A stretch of DNA of 64,000 nt, taken from contig NZ_CP073578.1 of the NCBI RefSeq assembly GCF_018199995.1, forward strand, positions 1,488,001-1,552,000, read 5' to 3'. Shown here piece by piece: positions 10,069 to 20,300 of this stretch. Position numbers and translations under genes: made by a program. The stretch's first letter is position 1. The number at the start of each line of letters is the position of its first letter. The notes under the pieces were generated by a model, which worked only from the letters and a program-made list of their open reading frames with translations, was not told the DNA's origin and ran no database searches. This DNA is from Photobacterium sp. GJ3 (GTDB lineage Bacteria > Pseudomonadota > Gammaproteobacteria > Enterobacterales > Vibrionaceae).

Positions 10069-11757
10069 TCAGAACGAAGTCCGTTTGTATCGGCGGTAAC
10101 CGGATTCCCAGAAGTTCGCTTCAATCTTTTCCCGGATACGCTCATCGGTATTTTTCGTCGCTTTGCGTTGCTCAACCGCTTTCTTCGCCACGGCAAATGC
10201 GATATGGCGGGAAACGTTCTGGATATCTTCCAGTGGTGGCAACAGGGCGCCACGGCCGTGAATGGCCAGTGGAGAACATTCTGCCAGTGCACGACTGCTT
10301 TCCATCAGCATTTCATCGGTCACCCGGCGGGCACCGACAGCGAGCACGCCCAGACCAATGCCTGGGAAGATGTAGCTGTTGTTACACTGTGCAATCGGGT
10401 AAGTCTTGCCGTTGTAAACCACAGGCTCGAAGGGTGATCCCGTCGCAACCAGTGCCTGACCGTCCGTCCAGCGAATCAGATCTGCCGGCATGGCTTCAAC
10501 ACGACTGGTTGGGTTGGACAGCGGGAAGATGATTGGACGCTCACAGTGGGCGTGCATTTCGCGGATCACTTCTTCACTGAACAGGCCCGGTACGCCAGAA
10601 ACACCAATCAGAATGGTTGGCTTGGCATTGCGCATCACATCCAGCAGAGAGATATTGTTGTCATCGGTTTCCCACTCGCTGATGCTCTGACGGGTCTGAA
10701 CCAGTTTTTTCTGGAAATTCACCAGATTTGGCATGTCATCCAGCAGCAGACCCCAGCGATCCACCATGAAGACCTGGCAGCGTGCCTGTTTCTCTGAAAT
10801 GCCTTCAGAAACCATCTGTGCAATGATTGCTTCTGCAATGCCGCAACCGGCAGAGCCAGCGCCCAGGAAAGTCACACGCTGTTCAGACAGTTTGCTGCCT
10901 GCCGCTTTACATGCAGCCAGCAGAGAGCCGACCGTCACTGCGGCAGTGCCCTGAATGTCATCATTGAAGCAGCAGACTTTGTCTTTGTAACGCTCCAGTA
11001 ATGGCATGGCGTTTTTCTGTGCAAAGTCTTCGAACTGGATCAGGGCATCCGGCCAGCGGTGTTTCACGGCCTGAATGAACTCATCCACGAAATCTTCATA
11101 TTCTTTACCAGTGATCCGGGTATGACGCCAGCCCATGTACATCGGGTCAGACAGACGTTGCGGGTTATTGGTACCCACATCCAGAACAACCGGAAGCGTA
11201 TAGGCCGGGCTGATCCCCCCACAGGCGGTGTACAGCGACAGCTTTCCGATAGGAATACCCATACCGCCAATGCCTTGGTCGCCCAGACCCAGAATTCGCT
11301 CACCGTCCGTCACCACAATCACTTTGACGTTTTGACGGGACGCATTGTTCAGCATATCTTCAATGCGGTCACGGTTCGGATAAGAGATAAACAGACCACG
11401 GCCACGACGGTAAATATTGGAGAAGTTCTCACAGGCTGCGCCAACAGTCGGCGTATAGATGACTGGCATCATTTCCGTGATATGGTTTTCAACCAGACGA
11501 TAAAACAGGGTCTCATTGGTATCCTGAATGTTCCGCAGATAGATATGTTTGTCCATATCGTTATCAAACTTCAGGTATTGCTGGTAAGCACGCTCCGTCT
11601 GTTCTTCAATGGTTTCAATCGCTTCGGGTAAAAGGCCTTCTAGGTTAAAGAACATTCTCTCTTCGACAGAGAACGCGCTTCCTTTGTTCAGGAGTGGAGT
11701 TTCAAGCAGGGCCGGTCCGGCGTAGGGGATATATAGGGGTCTTTTATCGTCTTTCAT
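10069..11757 (-). CDS. maeA: NAD-dependent malic enzyme (oxaloacetate-decarboxylating)
   Basis: 562 residues, close to the 565 of E. coli MaeA (SfcA). It converts malate to pyruvate with NAD+. Visible: [10 protein letters not shown], the catalytic Tyr in this segment, [25 protein letters not shown] with metal ligands, [11 protein letters not shown], the Rossmann [15 protein letters not shown], and PLSNPTSR. The start ATG has no strong ribosome-binding site but gives the expected N-terminus. About 330 bases of AT-rich leader lie upstream (to 12088); I see no named operator in it. Confidence 0.95.
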   Translation of the reverse strand: MKDDKRPLYIPYAGPALLETPLLNKGSAFSVEERMFFNLEGLLPEAIETIEEQTERAYQQYLKFDNDMDKHIYLRNIQDTNETLFYRLVENHITEMMPVIYTPTVGAACENFSNIYRRGRGLFISYPNRDRIEDMLNNASRQNVKVIVVTDGERILGLGDQGIGGMGIPIGKLSLYTACGGISPAYTLPVVLDVGTNNPQRLSDPMYMGWRHTRITGKEYEDFVDEFIQAVKHRWPDALIQFEDFAQKNAMPLLERYKDKVCCFNDDIQGTAAVTVGSLLAACKAAGSKLSEQRVTFLGAGSAGCGIAEAIIAQMVSEGISEKQARCQVFMVDRWGLLLDDMPNLVNFQKKLVQTRQSISEWETDDNNISLLDVMRNAKPTILIGVSGVPGLFSEEVIREMHAHCERPIIFPLSNPTSRVEAMPADLIRWTDGQALVATGSPFEPVVYNGKTYPIAQCNNSYIFPGIGLGVLAVGARRVTDEMLMESSRALAECSPLAIHGRGALLPPLEDIQNVSRHIAFAVAKKAVEQRKATKNTDERIREKIEANFWESGYRRYKRTSF

Positions 11758-12088
11758 GCAATAGACTCTGTTTTTGGCTGAAATTGTGGCATTTCTTGTT
11801 ATGAGTGGGACATCGTAGTCCTATCAACCTTTATATTCAAAGAGAAAATTCAAAAATATTGTTAAAAAGATCAACATTCTCAACTTTTGTTGAACATATC
11901 GAGGAATATTCTAAGAATCGAATAACAATAGAGAATAAATTTTGATTGTGGTTGACAATTGGTGGATTAAACTTGTTTCGGTGGATTTCTGGTGATTGAC
12001 GCTAAGAATAGGGTGATTGGCAGAAATAAACGCTGAAATCACCCGTTTTCCGTCTTGTGCAGTGCGAATGACTGATACGGCTGAGGTA

Positions 12089-12547
12089 TTACTCTGAAGC
12101 GCCGGCCTGTGCGGATAACTTCGCTTTAATGAAGGTTGCATGATCCACATAAATCAACTCGGCAACCTGACGAATGACCGCTTCTTCCAGCGGGTCGAGT
12201 ACGCCATCTGAAAATGCAACCTGCCACATAGCTTCAATGAGCTGATAGCGTTCTTCAGGTGAGAGCGCCCGCAATTTACTGGTGAATTCATAAACGGAGA
12301 CCGATTGCTCGCTGCGGGTCTGAGCATCGTGCAGCAAGGTCCGGGCCTGAACATCATCGACTTCCAGCAATTTCATCAGCCAGTGTACTTTTGCGGTTTC
12401 TTCACTGGGATCCCGGCTGTGATCGGCATTGGCAACCTCACACAGCAGCGAGGCGATGGCCAGATGCAGCGCGGGGGTATCGACAGCGCCGTCTTCACTG
12501 CCATCATTCATGATTTGGCGAAAGAGAATACGTAATTGCTGGAACAT
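12089..12547 (-). CDS. TerB-like (tellurite-resistance family) protein
   Basis: 152 residues, all-helical, with the TerB-fold pattern: LAIASLLCEVANADHS early, then EERYQLIEAMWQVAFSDGVLDPLEEAVIRQVAEL. The two acidic helix pairs (ADHSRDPSE and DGVLDPLEE) are the positions that bind metal in TerB. No other ter gene is nearby, so this is the common solitary TerB-like form of unknown role rather than a tellurite operon. AAGGAAACGGCT precedes the ATG. It diverges from hrpA. Confidence 0.8.
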   Translation of the reverse strand: MFQQLRILFRQIMNDGSEDGAVDTPALHLAIASLLCEVANADHSRDPSEETAKVHWLMKLLEVDDVQARTLLHDAQTRSEQSVSVYEFTSKLRALSPEERYQLIEAMWQVAFSDGVLDPLEEAVIRQVAELIYVDHATFIKAKLSAQAGASE

Positions 12548-12751
12548 AGCCGTTTCCTTTTCAATAACTCATGACTGTATCATTGCAGGGGCAAAACCCA
12601 AATTGCAAGAGATTGTTGAAGTTTGCACTTGGCTGGGTTCTGTTGAACCGGAAAGTCTGTGTTAGAATTGCGCCAGTTTTATGATGATCGTGCTCCGGCT
12701 CGTTTTCTACCTCATGGCCAGAGCAACCTACTGATACAAGCAGGAATTCAC

Positions 12752-15700
12752 TTGACTCAGTCTACAACGCCTCAATCTGAGCGAACCGACGTTCGTAACA
12801 GTGAAAAAACATTAAAAGCCGCGATTCAGGATTGCTTGATCCGTGATCGTTTCCGACTGCACAAACGGGTGCAGGGTGCGGCGAAGATTCAGAACGAGCA
12901 GGCTCGTCATGCCGTATTTGATGAGATTGCAATGGAGATTGCCCGATCGATGCAGGCCGTTGAAACGCGCCGCAAGAGCTGTCCGGCTATTCATTACCCG
13001 GAACTGCTGCCAGTTAGCCAGAAGAAAGATGATATTGCCGAAGCGATCCGCAATCATCAGGTGGTGATTGTCGCCGGTGAAACGGGTTCGGGTAAAACAA
13101 CTCAGCTGCCTAAAATTTGTCTGGAACTGGGCCTAGGCACGACGGGAACCATTGGCCATACACAGCCACGACGGCTGGCTGCCCGTTCGGTTGCGAACCG
13201 GATTGCAGAAGAGCTGAACTGTGAGCTGGGCGCAACCGTCGGTTATAAAGTCCGGTTTAACGATCAGGTGTCTGACAAAACCCAGGTCAAGCTGATGACC
13301 GACGGTATTCTGCTGGCCGAAATTCAGAATGACAAATTTCTGAATCAATATGACACCATCATTATCGATGAAGCGCATGAGCGCAGTCTGAATATCGATT
13401 TCATTCTGGGATATCTGAAGAATCTGCTGCCGAAACGCCCGGATTTGAAAGTGATCATTACGTCGGCAACTATCGACCCGGAGCGTTTTTCCAAGCATTT
13501 TAACAATGCGCCGATCATTGAAGTGTCCGGCCGGACTTATCCGGTTGAAGTGCGCTATCGTCCGATGGTAGATGACAGCGACGATTCAGAGCGAGACCAG
13601 CTTCAGGCCATTTTTGATGCCGTCGATGAATTGTGTGACGAAGGGATGGGCGACATCCTGATCTTCATGAACGGTGAACGTGAAATTCGCGATACCGCCG
13701 ATGCATTGAACAAACGTAATCTGAAACACACGGAAATTGTCCCGCTGTACGCACGCCTATCTGCCAGTGAGCAGAACCGGGTGTTCCAGTCGCACAGTGG
13801 CCGTCGCATCGTGCTGGCGACCAACGTGGCGGAAACCTCGCTGACTGTGCCGGGGATTAAATATGTGATCGACCCGGGCACGGCGCGGATCAGTCGTTAC
13901 AGCTATCGGACCAAGGTTCAGCGCCTGCCGATTGAGCCTGTTTCCCAGGCTAGTGCAAATCAGCGGAAAGGTCGTTGTGGCCGGGTTGAGGCCGGGATCT
14001 GTATCCGTCTGTACTCGGAAGACGATTTTCTGTCGCGTCCTGAATTTACCGACCCGGAAATTCTGCGCACCAATCTGGCCTCCGTCATCCTGCAGATGAC
14101 GGCGATTGGCTTGGGTGATATTCAGGCCTTCCCATTTGTTGAGCCGCCGGATAACCGCAATATTCAGGATGGTGTTCGCCTGCTGGAAGAGTTGGGTGCC
14201 ATCAACGATAAAGCCAAAGACCCGCGGAAACGCCTGACCGAAATCGGACGCCAGCTGGCGAAGCTGCCGATTGATCCGCGGTTGGCCCGGATGGTGCTTG
14301 AAGCGCCGAAACAGGGTGCTTTGCAGGAAGTCATGATTATTGCGTCGGCGCTGTCGATTCAGGACCCACGTGAGCGTCCGATGGAGAAGCAGCAGGCATC
14401 TGATGAAAAACACCGCCGTTTTTATGATAAAGAGTCCGACTTTCTCACTTTTGTGAACCTGTGGGATTACATCAAAGAACAGCAGAAAGCACTGTCGGGC
14501 AATCAGTTCCGCAAACAGTGTAAGAGCGATTATCTGAACTATCTCCGGGTGCGCGAGTGGCAGGATATTTACTTCCAGGTTCATCAGGTGGTCCGCGAAC
14601 TGAAACTGCGGCATAACGATGAACCAGCCAGCTATCAGTCGGTGCATACCGCACTACTGGCGGGCATGCTGTCGCATATTGGTCAGAAAGATCAGGAAAA
14701 AAATGACTATCAGGGCGCGCGGAATGCCCGTTTCCATATTTTTCCGGGCTCTGGCATTTTCAAAAAGCAGCCGAAATGGGTCATGGTGGCGGAGCTGGTC
14801 GAGACGTCTAAACTCTGGGGCCGGATTGCAGCTAAAATCCAGCCGGAATGGGTTGAACCGTTGGCGCAGCATCTGATCAAACGCAGTTACAGTGAACCGC
14901 ACTGGGAGAAGAAACAGGCCGCCGTTCAGGCATTTGAAAAAGTCACGCTATACGGGATTCCGATTGTCCCGAAGCGTAAGGTGAATTACGGCAAAATTGA
15001 TCCCGTGATTAGCCGGGAGATTTTCATTCGTTCTGCGCTGGTGGAAGGTGACTGGGAAACCAAGCACAAGTTCTTCCACCAGAACCGTCAGTTACTGCGT
15101 GAAGTCGAGGAACTGGAACATAAATCCCGTCGGCGGGATATCCTGATCGATGATGACGCCCTGTATGAGTTTTATGATCAGCGGGTTGATCATACCGTAG
15201 TCTCCGGTCGTCATTTTGATACCTGGTGGAAAGAAGCGTCCCGCAAAGACAAAGAGCTGCTGAACTTTGAACGGGAGATGCTGTTCCGGGGCGATGCCAG
15301 TCATATCACTGAGCTGGATTATCCGAACTTCTGGCATCAGGGCAGCCTGAAACTCAAACTGAGTTATCAGTTTGAACCGGGAGAAGATAACGACGGCGTG
15401 ACAGTTCACCTGCCGCTGCCTGTCCTGAATCAGGTGGAGCCGGATGGGTTTGACTGGCAGATCCCAGGCCTGCGTCATGAATTGGTGGTCGCACTGATCA
15501 AGTCATTGCCTAAAACGTTACGACGTAACTTTGTGCCAGCACCGAATTATGCTGATGCTGTCCTGGCACGTGTACAGGCGATGTCGGTTCCTTTGCTGGA
15601 TGCACTGGAAAAAGAACTGAAACGGATGACTGGTGCGACCGTATTGCGGGAAGACTGGAATCTGGAACAGGTTCCCGAACACCTGAAAATCACGTTCCGC

Positions 15701-16675
15701 GCGGTGGATCACCGTAATCGTAAGCTTCGTGAAAGCAAAGATTTATATGCGCTGAAAGACAGCCTGAAAGAGAAAGTACAGGAAACCTTGTCTAAGGTTG
15801 CTGATGACGATATTGAGCAGAGCGGACTGACGACCTGGAGCTTCGGCGCGTTGCCTGAGCGGTATCAGCAGAAGCGGGGCGGCTTTGAAGTGAAGGCGTA
15901 TCCGGCCATTGTGGATCAGAAAGACGCAGTCGGGATCAAGTTGTTTGAAACCGAAGAAGAGCAACAGTCTGTGATGAAGCAGGGGCAACGCCGGCTGGTG
16001 CTTTTGAATGTCCCTTCGCCGATCAAATACCTGCACGCCAATCTGCCGAACAAGTCAAAACTTGGACTGTACTTTAATCCCTACGGCCGGGTGATGGACT
16101 TGATTGATGACTGTATTGCCTGCGGTGTTGATAAGCTGATTGAGCAAAAAGGCGGCCTGGCATGGGATGCTGAAGGTTTTGAAGCCCTGAAAGAGCACAT
16201 CAGAGCGGAGCTGGGAGATACGGTGGTTGAGATCGCCAAGCAAGTCGAAGCGATTCTGACCACGGCTTTTTCAATCAACAAAAAGCTGAAAGGTAAGGTT
16301 GATTTGTCGATGGCTTTTGCGTTGTCGGATATCAAAGCGCAAATTGAAGGTCTGATCTTCAAGGGATTTGCGACCGAGTGTGGCTGGCGACGTTTGCCGG
16401 ACATTCTGCGTTACATGAAAGCGATTGAGCGAAGAATGGAAAAGCTGCCGATTGATCCGAACAAAGACCGGATGCATATATTGAAGGTGGAGTCAGTAAC
16501 GAAAGACTATCAGGAATTGCTGAACAAAATTCCAAAAGGCCAGCCTGTTCCGGAGAAAGTGAAGGAGATTCGCTGGATGATTGAAGAATTACGGGTCAGC
16601 TTTTTTGCGCAGCAATTAGGCACACCTTATCCGGTTTCTGATAAGCGAATTAAAAATGCAATCTCTGAGTGCTAA
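12752..16675 (+). CDS. hrpA: ATP-dependent RNA helicase HrpA
   Basis: 1307 residues from the TTG chosen here, against 1300 in E. coli. DEAH/RHA helicase. Visible: VVIVAGETGSGKTTQLPKIC (Walker A near residue 110), IIIDEAHERSLNIDF (DEAH near 206), ITSATIDPERFS, QRKGRCGR (motif VI), then the HA2/OB region and the long HrpA-specific C-terminus ending IRWMIEELRVSFFAQQLGTPYPVSDKRI. HrpA resolves stalled or collided ribosomes in E. coli. The frame is open up to 12659, but the TTG at 12752 has AGGA 6 bases upstream and matches the family length. Confidence 0.95.
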   Translation: MTQSTTPQSERTDVRNSEKTLKAAIQDCLIRDRFRLHKRVQGAAKIQNEQARHAVFDEIAMEIARSMQAVETRRKSCPAIHYPELLPVSQKKDDIAEAIRNHQVVIVAGETGSGKTTQLPKICLELGLGTTGTIGHTQPRRLAARSVANRIAEELNCELGATVGYKVRFNDQVSDKTQVKLMTDGILLAEIQNDKFLNQYDTIIIDEAHERSLNIDFILGYLKNLLPKRPDLKVIITSATIDPERFSKHFNNAPIIEVSGRTYPVEVRYRPMVDDSDDSERDQLQAIFDAVDELCDEGMGDILIFMNGEREIRDTADALNKRNLKHTEIVPLYARLSASEQNRVFQSHSGRRIVLATNVAETSLTVPGIKYVIDPGTARISRYSYRTKVQRLPIEPVSQASANQRKGRCGRVEAGICIRLYSEDDFLSRPEFTDPEILRTNLASVILQMTAIGLGDIQAFPFVEPPDNRNIQDGVRLLEELGAINDKAKDPRKRLTEIGRQLAKLPIDPRLARMVLEAPKQGALQEVMIIASALSIQDPRERPMEKQQASDEKHRRFYDKESDFLTFVNLWDYIKEQQKALSGNQFRKQCKSDYLNYLRVREWQDIYFQVHQVVRELKLRHNDEPASYQSVHTALLAGMLSHIGQKDQEKNDYQGARNARFHIFPGSGIFKKQPKWVMVAELVETSKLWGRIAAKIQPEWVEPLAQHLIKRSYSEPHWEKKQAAVQAFEKVTLYGIPIVPKRKVNYGKIDPVISREIFIRSALVEGDWETKHKFFHQNRQLLREVEELEHKSRRRDILIDDDALYEFYDQRVDHTVVSGRHFDTWWKEASRKDKELLNFEREMLFRGDASHITELDYPNFWHQGSLKLKLSYQFEPGEDNDGVTVHLPLPVLNQVEPDGFDWQIPGLRHELVVALIKSLPKTLRRNFVPAPNYADAVLARVQAMSVPLLDALEKELKRMTGATVLREDWNLEQVPEHLKITFRAVDHRNRKLRESKDLYALKDSLKEKVQETLSKVADDDIEQSGLTTWSFGALPERYQQKRGGFEVKAYPAIVDQKDAVGIKLFETEEEQQSVMKQGQRRLVLLNVPSPIKYLHANLPNKSKLGLYFNPYGRVMDLIDDCIACGVDKLIEQKGGLAWDAEGFEALKEHIRAELGDTVVEIAKQVEAILTTAFSINKKLKGKVDLSMAFALSDIKAQIEGLIFKGFATECGWRRLPDILRYMKAIERRMEKLPIDPNKDRMHILKVESVTKDYQELLNKIPKGQPVPEKVKEIRWMIEELRVSFFAQQLGTPYPVSDKRIKNAISEC

Positions 16676-16721
16676 TATTTTTATTCACGTAATTTTCATT
16701 GAGCTTTCATCCTGAATAAAC

Positions 16722-16749
16722 AAAAAGCGGGTTTAAACCCGCTTTTTTT
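16722..16749 (+). terminator. Rho-independent terminator after hrpA
   Basis: AAAAAGCGGGTTTAAACCCG stem completed by CTTTTTTT. Confidence 0.85.
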
Positions 16750-17345
16750 ATTATGGACGTTTTTGCGGTGCTGAATATTTTTTTTGAAAAATTAACCCTG
16801 TTCATTTCACTTGCTTTGACATGGTTTCACTTAGCAATTCATCAAAAGTGATGTTCGGTGCAATCTTTCTTAAGCTTTTGAAAGTTAACATATATCTCCG
16901 GGTTTGATTCAAGTTTTTTACTTGCAGTTTTAATGTGAGATTAATCGTAAAAATTAAACACCTGTTACACAAAAATGTCACAAATCTTAAGATTTCCTGC
17001 TACGCAGCAAATTATCTTTTGCACTTTTTCTATTTGATTTTGCTTGCTTTTATATTGATTTCAATCTCAGTTACATTGAATTACACCATGCTTTCTTGTC
17101 ACACGCAAAAACGCTTCTTCTCACTTGATGTGCTTTAGACAACTGAAACTCTCTTTTCTAAACTTCATCTCGCCGAGACGGGAATCAGGAATATCAGACA
17201 ATAATATTTATATCCCGTTTCTAAATCCCCGGTTTTGATTAACCCAGGACATTTAATTTTCACCAGTTCTGTCAGTTGGTGTGTTGTTTGTATGCAGACC
17301 GGACGGTGAGTTCAATTGCGTATTAACAATATGATAGGGAATGTT
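16750..17345 (+). promoter_or_regulatory. AT-rich leader upstream of the NRPS gene
   Basis: About 600 bases, visibly far richer in A+T than the GC-rich NRPS gene that follows. No credible gene: the small + frame at 16935-17138 has no ribosome-binding site. An inverted repeat GAGACGGGA (17175-17183) / TCCCGTTTC (17213-17221) can fold as RNA with one G-U pair and a 29-base loop. Long AT-rich upstream regions are typical of H-NS-silenced or quorum-controlled genes, but I see no defined operator. Confidence 0.4.
17175..17221 (+). repeat. Inverted repeat in the NRPS 5' region
   Basis: Arms GAGACGGGA and TCCCGTTTC, nine pairs counting one G-U, 29-base loop, about 125 bases before the start codon. 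Function unknown. Confidence 0.4.
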
Positions 17346-20300
17346 ATGAATAAACAGGCTCACTTCAGAGGAAATGAAATTCAGTCTCATCTGTCCAACC
17401 TTTCCGAAGAAAAAGAATTGCACGCGATCACGACGGCCCAGCATGAACTTTGGCTGAGTGAACGTATGGCCGCTGAGCAAGCGTATAATTTTTGGGGGTA
17501 TGGCGTGGTTCATGGGGCCATTGACCGATCACTGCTTGCCCAAGCGGTGGATGCGATGATTTTCGATACGACGGCAATGCAGGCCAGATTTATCGAGGAA
17601 GGCGGAGAATTGTATCAATATCATGCCAGTCCATCATCAAATGTTCTTGAATTTATTGATTTTTCATCAGAGCCCGATGCGTTTCAACGTGCTTTGACCT
17701 GGATGCGCCTGGATGCGGATACTCCAATTTCGGCATTCGATCAAAAATTGTCTCGTTTTGTGCTCATCACGTTGGCACCTGAAAGCTATATTTTTTATCG
17801 CCGTATTCACCACATGCTGATTGACGGCCGGAGTGGTGAGGAATTTTCCCGTCGTATTGTGCTTTGCTACAACGCATTGGCGCGTGGGGAATCGGCGCCT
17901 AAGTTTGACAATTGCCGTTTTACCCAATTATCTGACAATGACCTCAAATACCAATCGTCTTCAAGACCCGCCAAAGACAGCCAGTTCTGGCAGCAATATA
18001 TAGCGAATACGCCGCACACACTGACCCGAAAGGAAAAGCGGGTCAATTATTCTGAAATGAACATCAGCACGCACACACTGGTTCAGGCGGAGCTTGAACA
18101 AATCGAGCAGTGTGCGGCACAGGTTGGTGCACATCGTGCGCATGTCCTTGCAACTGCAGTGGCGGCGTGTTTTTACAGCCTGACTCAGCAGCCATCACTG
18201 AATTTCAGTTTGCCAGTCACCGGTACAATGGAGCGAAACAGTCTCGGGATGACCGCAAACGTTGTCCCGCTGATTTTCCAGCTGGACCCGCACGCTGATC
18301 TGGCAAGCCTGACCAAACAAGTTACAACAGAAATGGGCAAAGTCGTCCGGCGTCAGCTTTATCGGGGCGAAAACATTCGCCGTGACCGAGCAACCGCTGA
18401 TAGCGCCTGGTTCGGACCGACCATTAACATCGTGACCTTTGATAATGGCGACAGTTTTCTGAACTGTAAAACCCGCTGGCATTACGGTGGCAATATTGCC
18501 GTCAGTGACATGCAGATTCTGTTTTTTGAAGACAGACAGGCTCAGGTGATGGATGTGATGTTTGTCGATGCACCCCATATCCATACGCTGGCGCAACTGG
18601 AACATTTACAGCAAAGGTTTCAGCAGATTCTGAAAGCCATTTGCCTGCATCCGGAGATGAGTCTTAAAGCGCTTGTACAGGAAGTGAGCCAGAAAGACAA
18701 AGCACATCTGGCCGATAATTTTTATGTCTACCGTCAGGCACCGCCTGCTGGCGGTGTGCTGCGCTGGGATCAGCCTGCGCAGGCGATGATCCGGCTTGAT
18801 CATGCACTCAGCCATCCGTCTCAGGGATGTCCGCTCAAACTTGCTCTGCCAAATCGTCTGATTGGGATCGGGCAGATTGAAATTGAGAAGGATAGGTCGG
18901 ATGCCTTGCCGGGCACTGTACTGAAAATCACTTCAGATCACTGGGAGGTTGCCATGTCGGCAGGGACGGTGAGAATTGGTCACTGGTTCAATGCGTCTGG
19001 CCCCATCACCTGCGGTGTTCGGCTGGCGCAACAATACGACATTCAGACGGGGCACACCTTGCCGATGCTGAATGACAGTCAATCCGCACAGCTTGCCGAA
19101 CGTTTTTTGCAGGGGGCTGATTTTGCCTCTTTCTGGTCTTCCCGCCTGAATCAGCCCATGCCTTCCGCGTTTCCGGCCCGGCATCACAAGCAGGGCCAGA
19201 CTGCATGGCAAACTTCGGATTGGGTGACCACGGGCGATACCCGGCTCGAATCTTTGCTCTCGGCTGTTGCGGTCTATCTGGCGCGAATGGGGTCACAAAC
19301 CGATTTTCAGATTGGTTGGCTACAGCGCACTAAAAACACGCTGCTTTCTCATGCCATTTTGCCGGTACAGGTTTCGCTGGATCTGACGAAAAACTTCGCG
19401 GAAACCCAAGCTTTACTGCAGGTTGAATGTGAGCGCGTTCAGGCGCATTTACCTTTTCACCCTGAATTACACGCATTGCTGACGCCATCGTTCCGTTGGC
19501 CGCTGGCCGTTGAACTGATTGCTGAACCGCAGGCAGCCCCCGCGCATGCGCCGCAGACCTCCGTTTTGCTGCAGGTGTGTAAACATCAGGGGCAATTTCG
19601 CTGGGTGTATGATGAAGCCGCACTGAGCTCGGCCATGATCGATGCAGCCAGCCAGCATTTGCTGCAATTTCTGTCACAGGCGCAACTGCATTCGCAACAG
19701 TCCTGCCAAAGTCTGACATTCATCAATGCGCAGGAAACGCAGTTTCTGACGGAAACCTTGAATGCAACGGCCATTTCTCTTCCAAATAGCCCCAGCGTGC
19801 ACGCCGGGATTGAAGCGCAAGCGGCTCAATCGCCGGATGCCATTGCGGTCCGTTGTGGTCATCAAACCCTGACTTATGGCCAGTTAAACGCCCGGGCGAA
19901 TCAGCTTGCCCGTGAACTGATTCTGTATGGCGTCGGGGCCGAGTGTCGCGTCGCGGTCTGTGCTGCGCGCAGCCCGGAAATGATTGTTGCTTTACTGGCC
20001 GTCCTGAAGGCGGGCGGGGCTTATGTCCCGCTTGATCCGGCTTATCCCGGTGAACGGCTGAGTTATATTCTGCGCGACAGCGATCCCGTGCTGCTGCTGG
20101 CGGATGAAACCGGTCGGCAAGCCTTGGGGGAAACACATCTTCCGATGCTCCTGCTGGATGAGTCGTTACCGGCCACCATTGCTGCGGATAATCTCGCGGT
20201 CCAGATTCAGCCGGATCAACTGGTGTATGTGGTGTATACTTCCGGCTCAACCGGCCAGCCTAAAGGCGTGATGATTGAACATCAGCAATTACAAAACCTG

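Noticed and set aside
12089..12547. Tellurite resistance operon
   Set aside because: Only a TerB-like protein is present; terA, terC, terD and terZ are absent, so resistance cannot be claimed.
13757..14647. 296-codon minus-strand frame within hrpA
   Set aside because: Shadow of hrpA codons; composition is that of the antisense strand.
16935..17138. 67-codon frame upstream of the NRPS
   Set aside because: Lies in AT-rich DNA without a ribosome-binding site; hydrophobic by chance composition.
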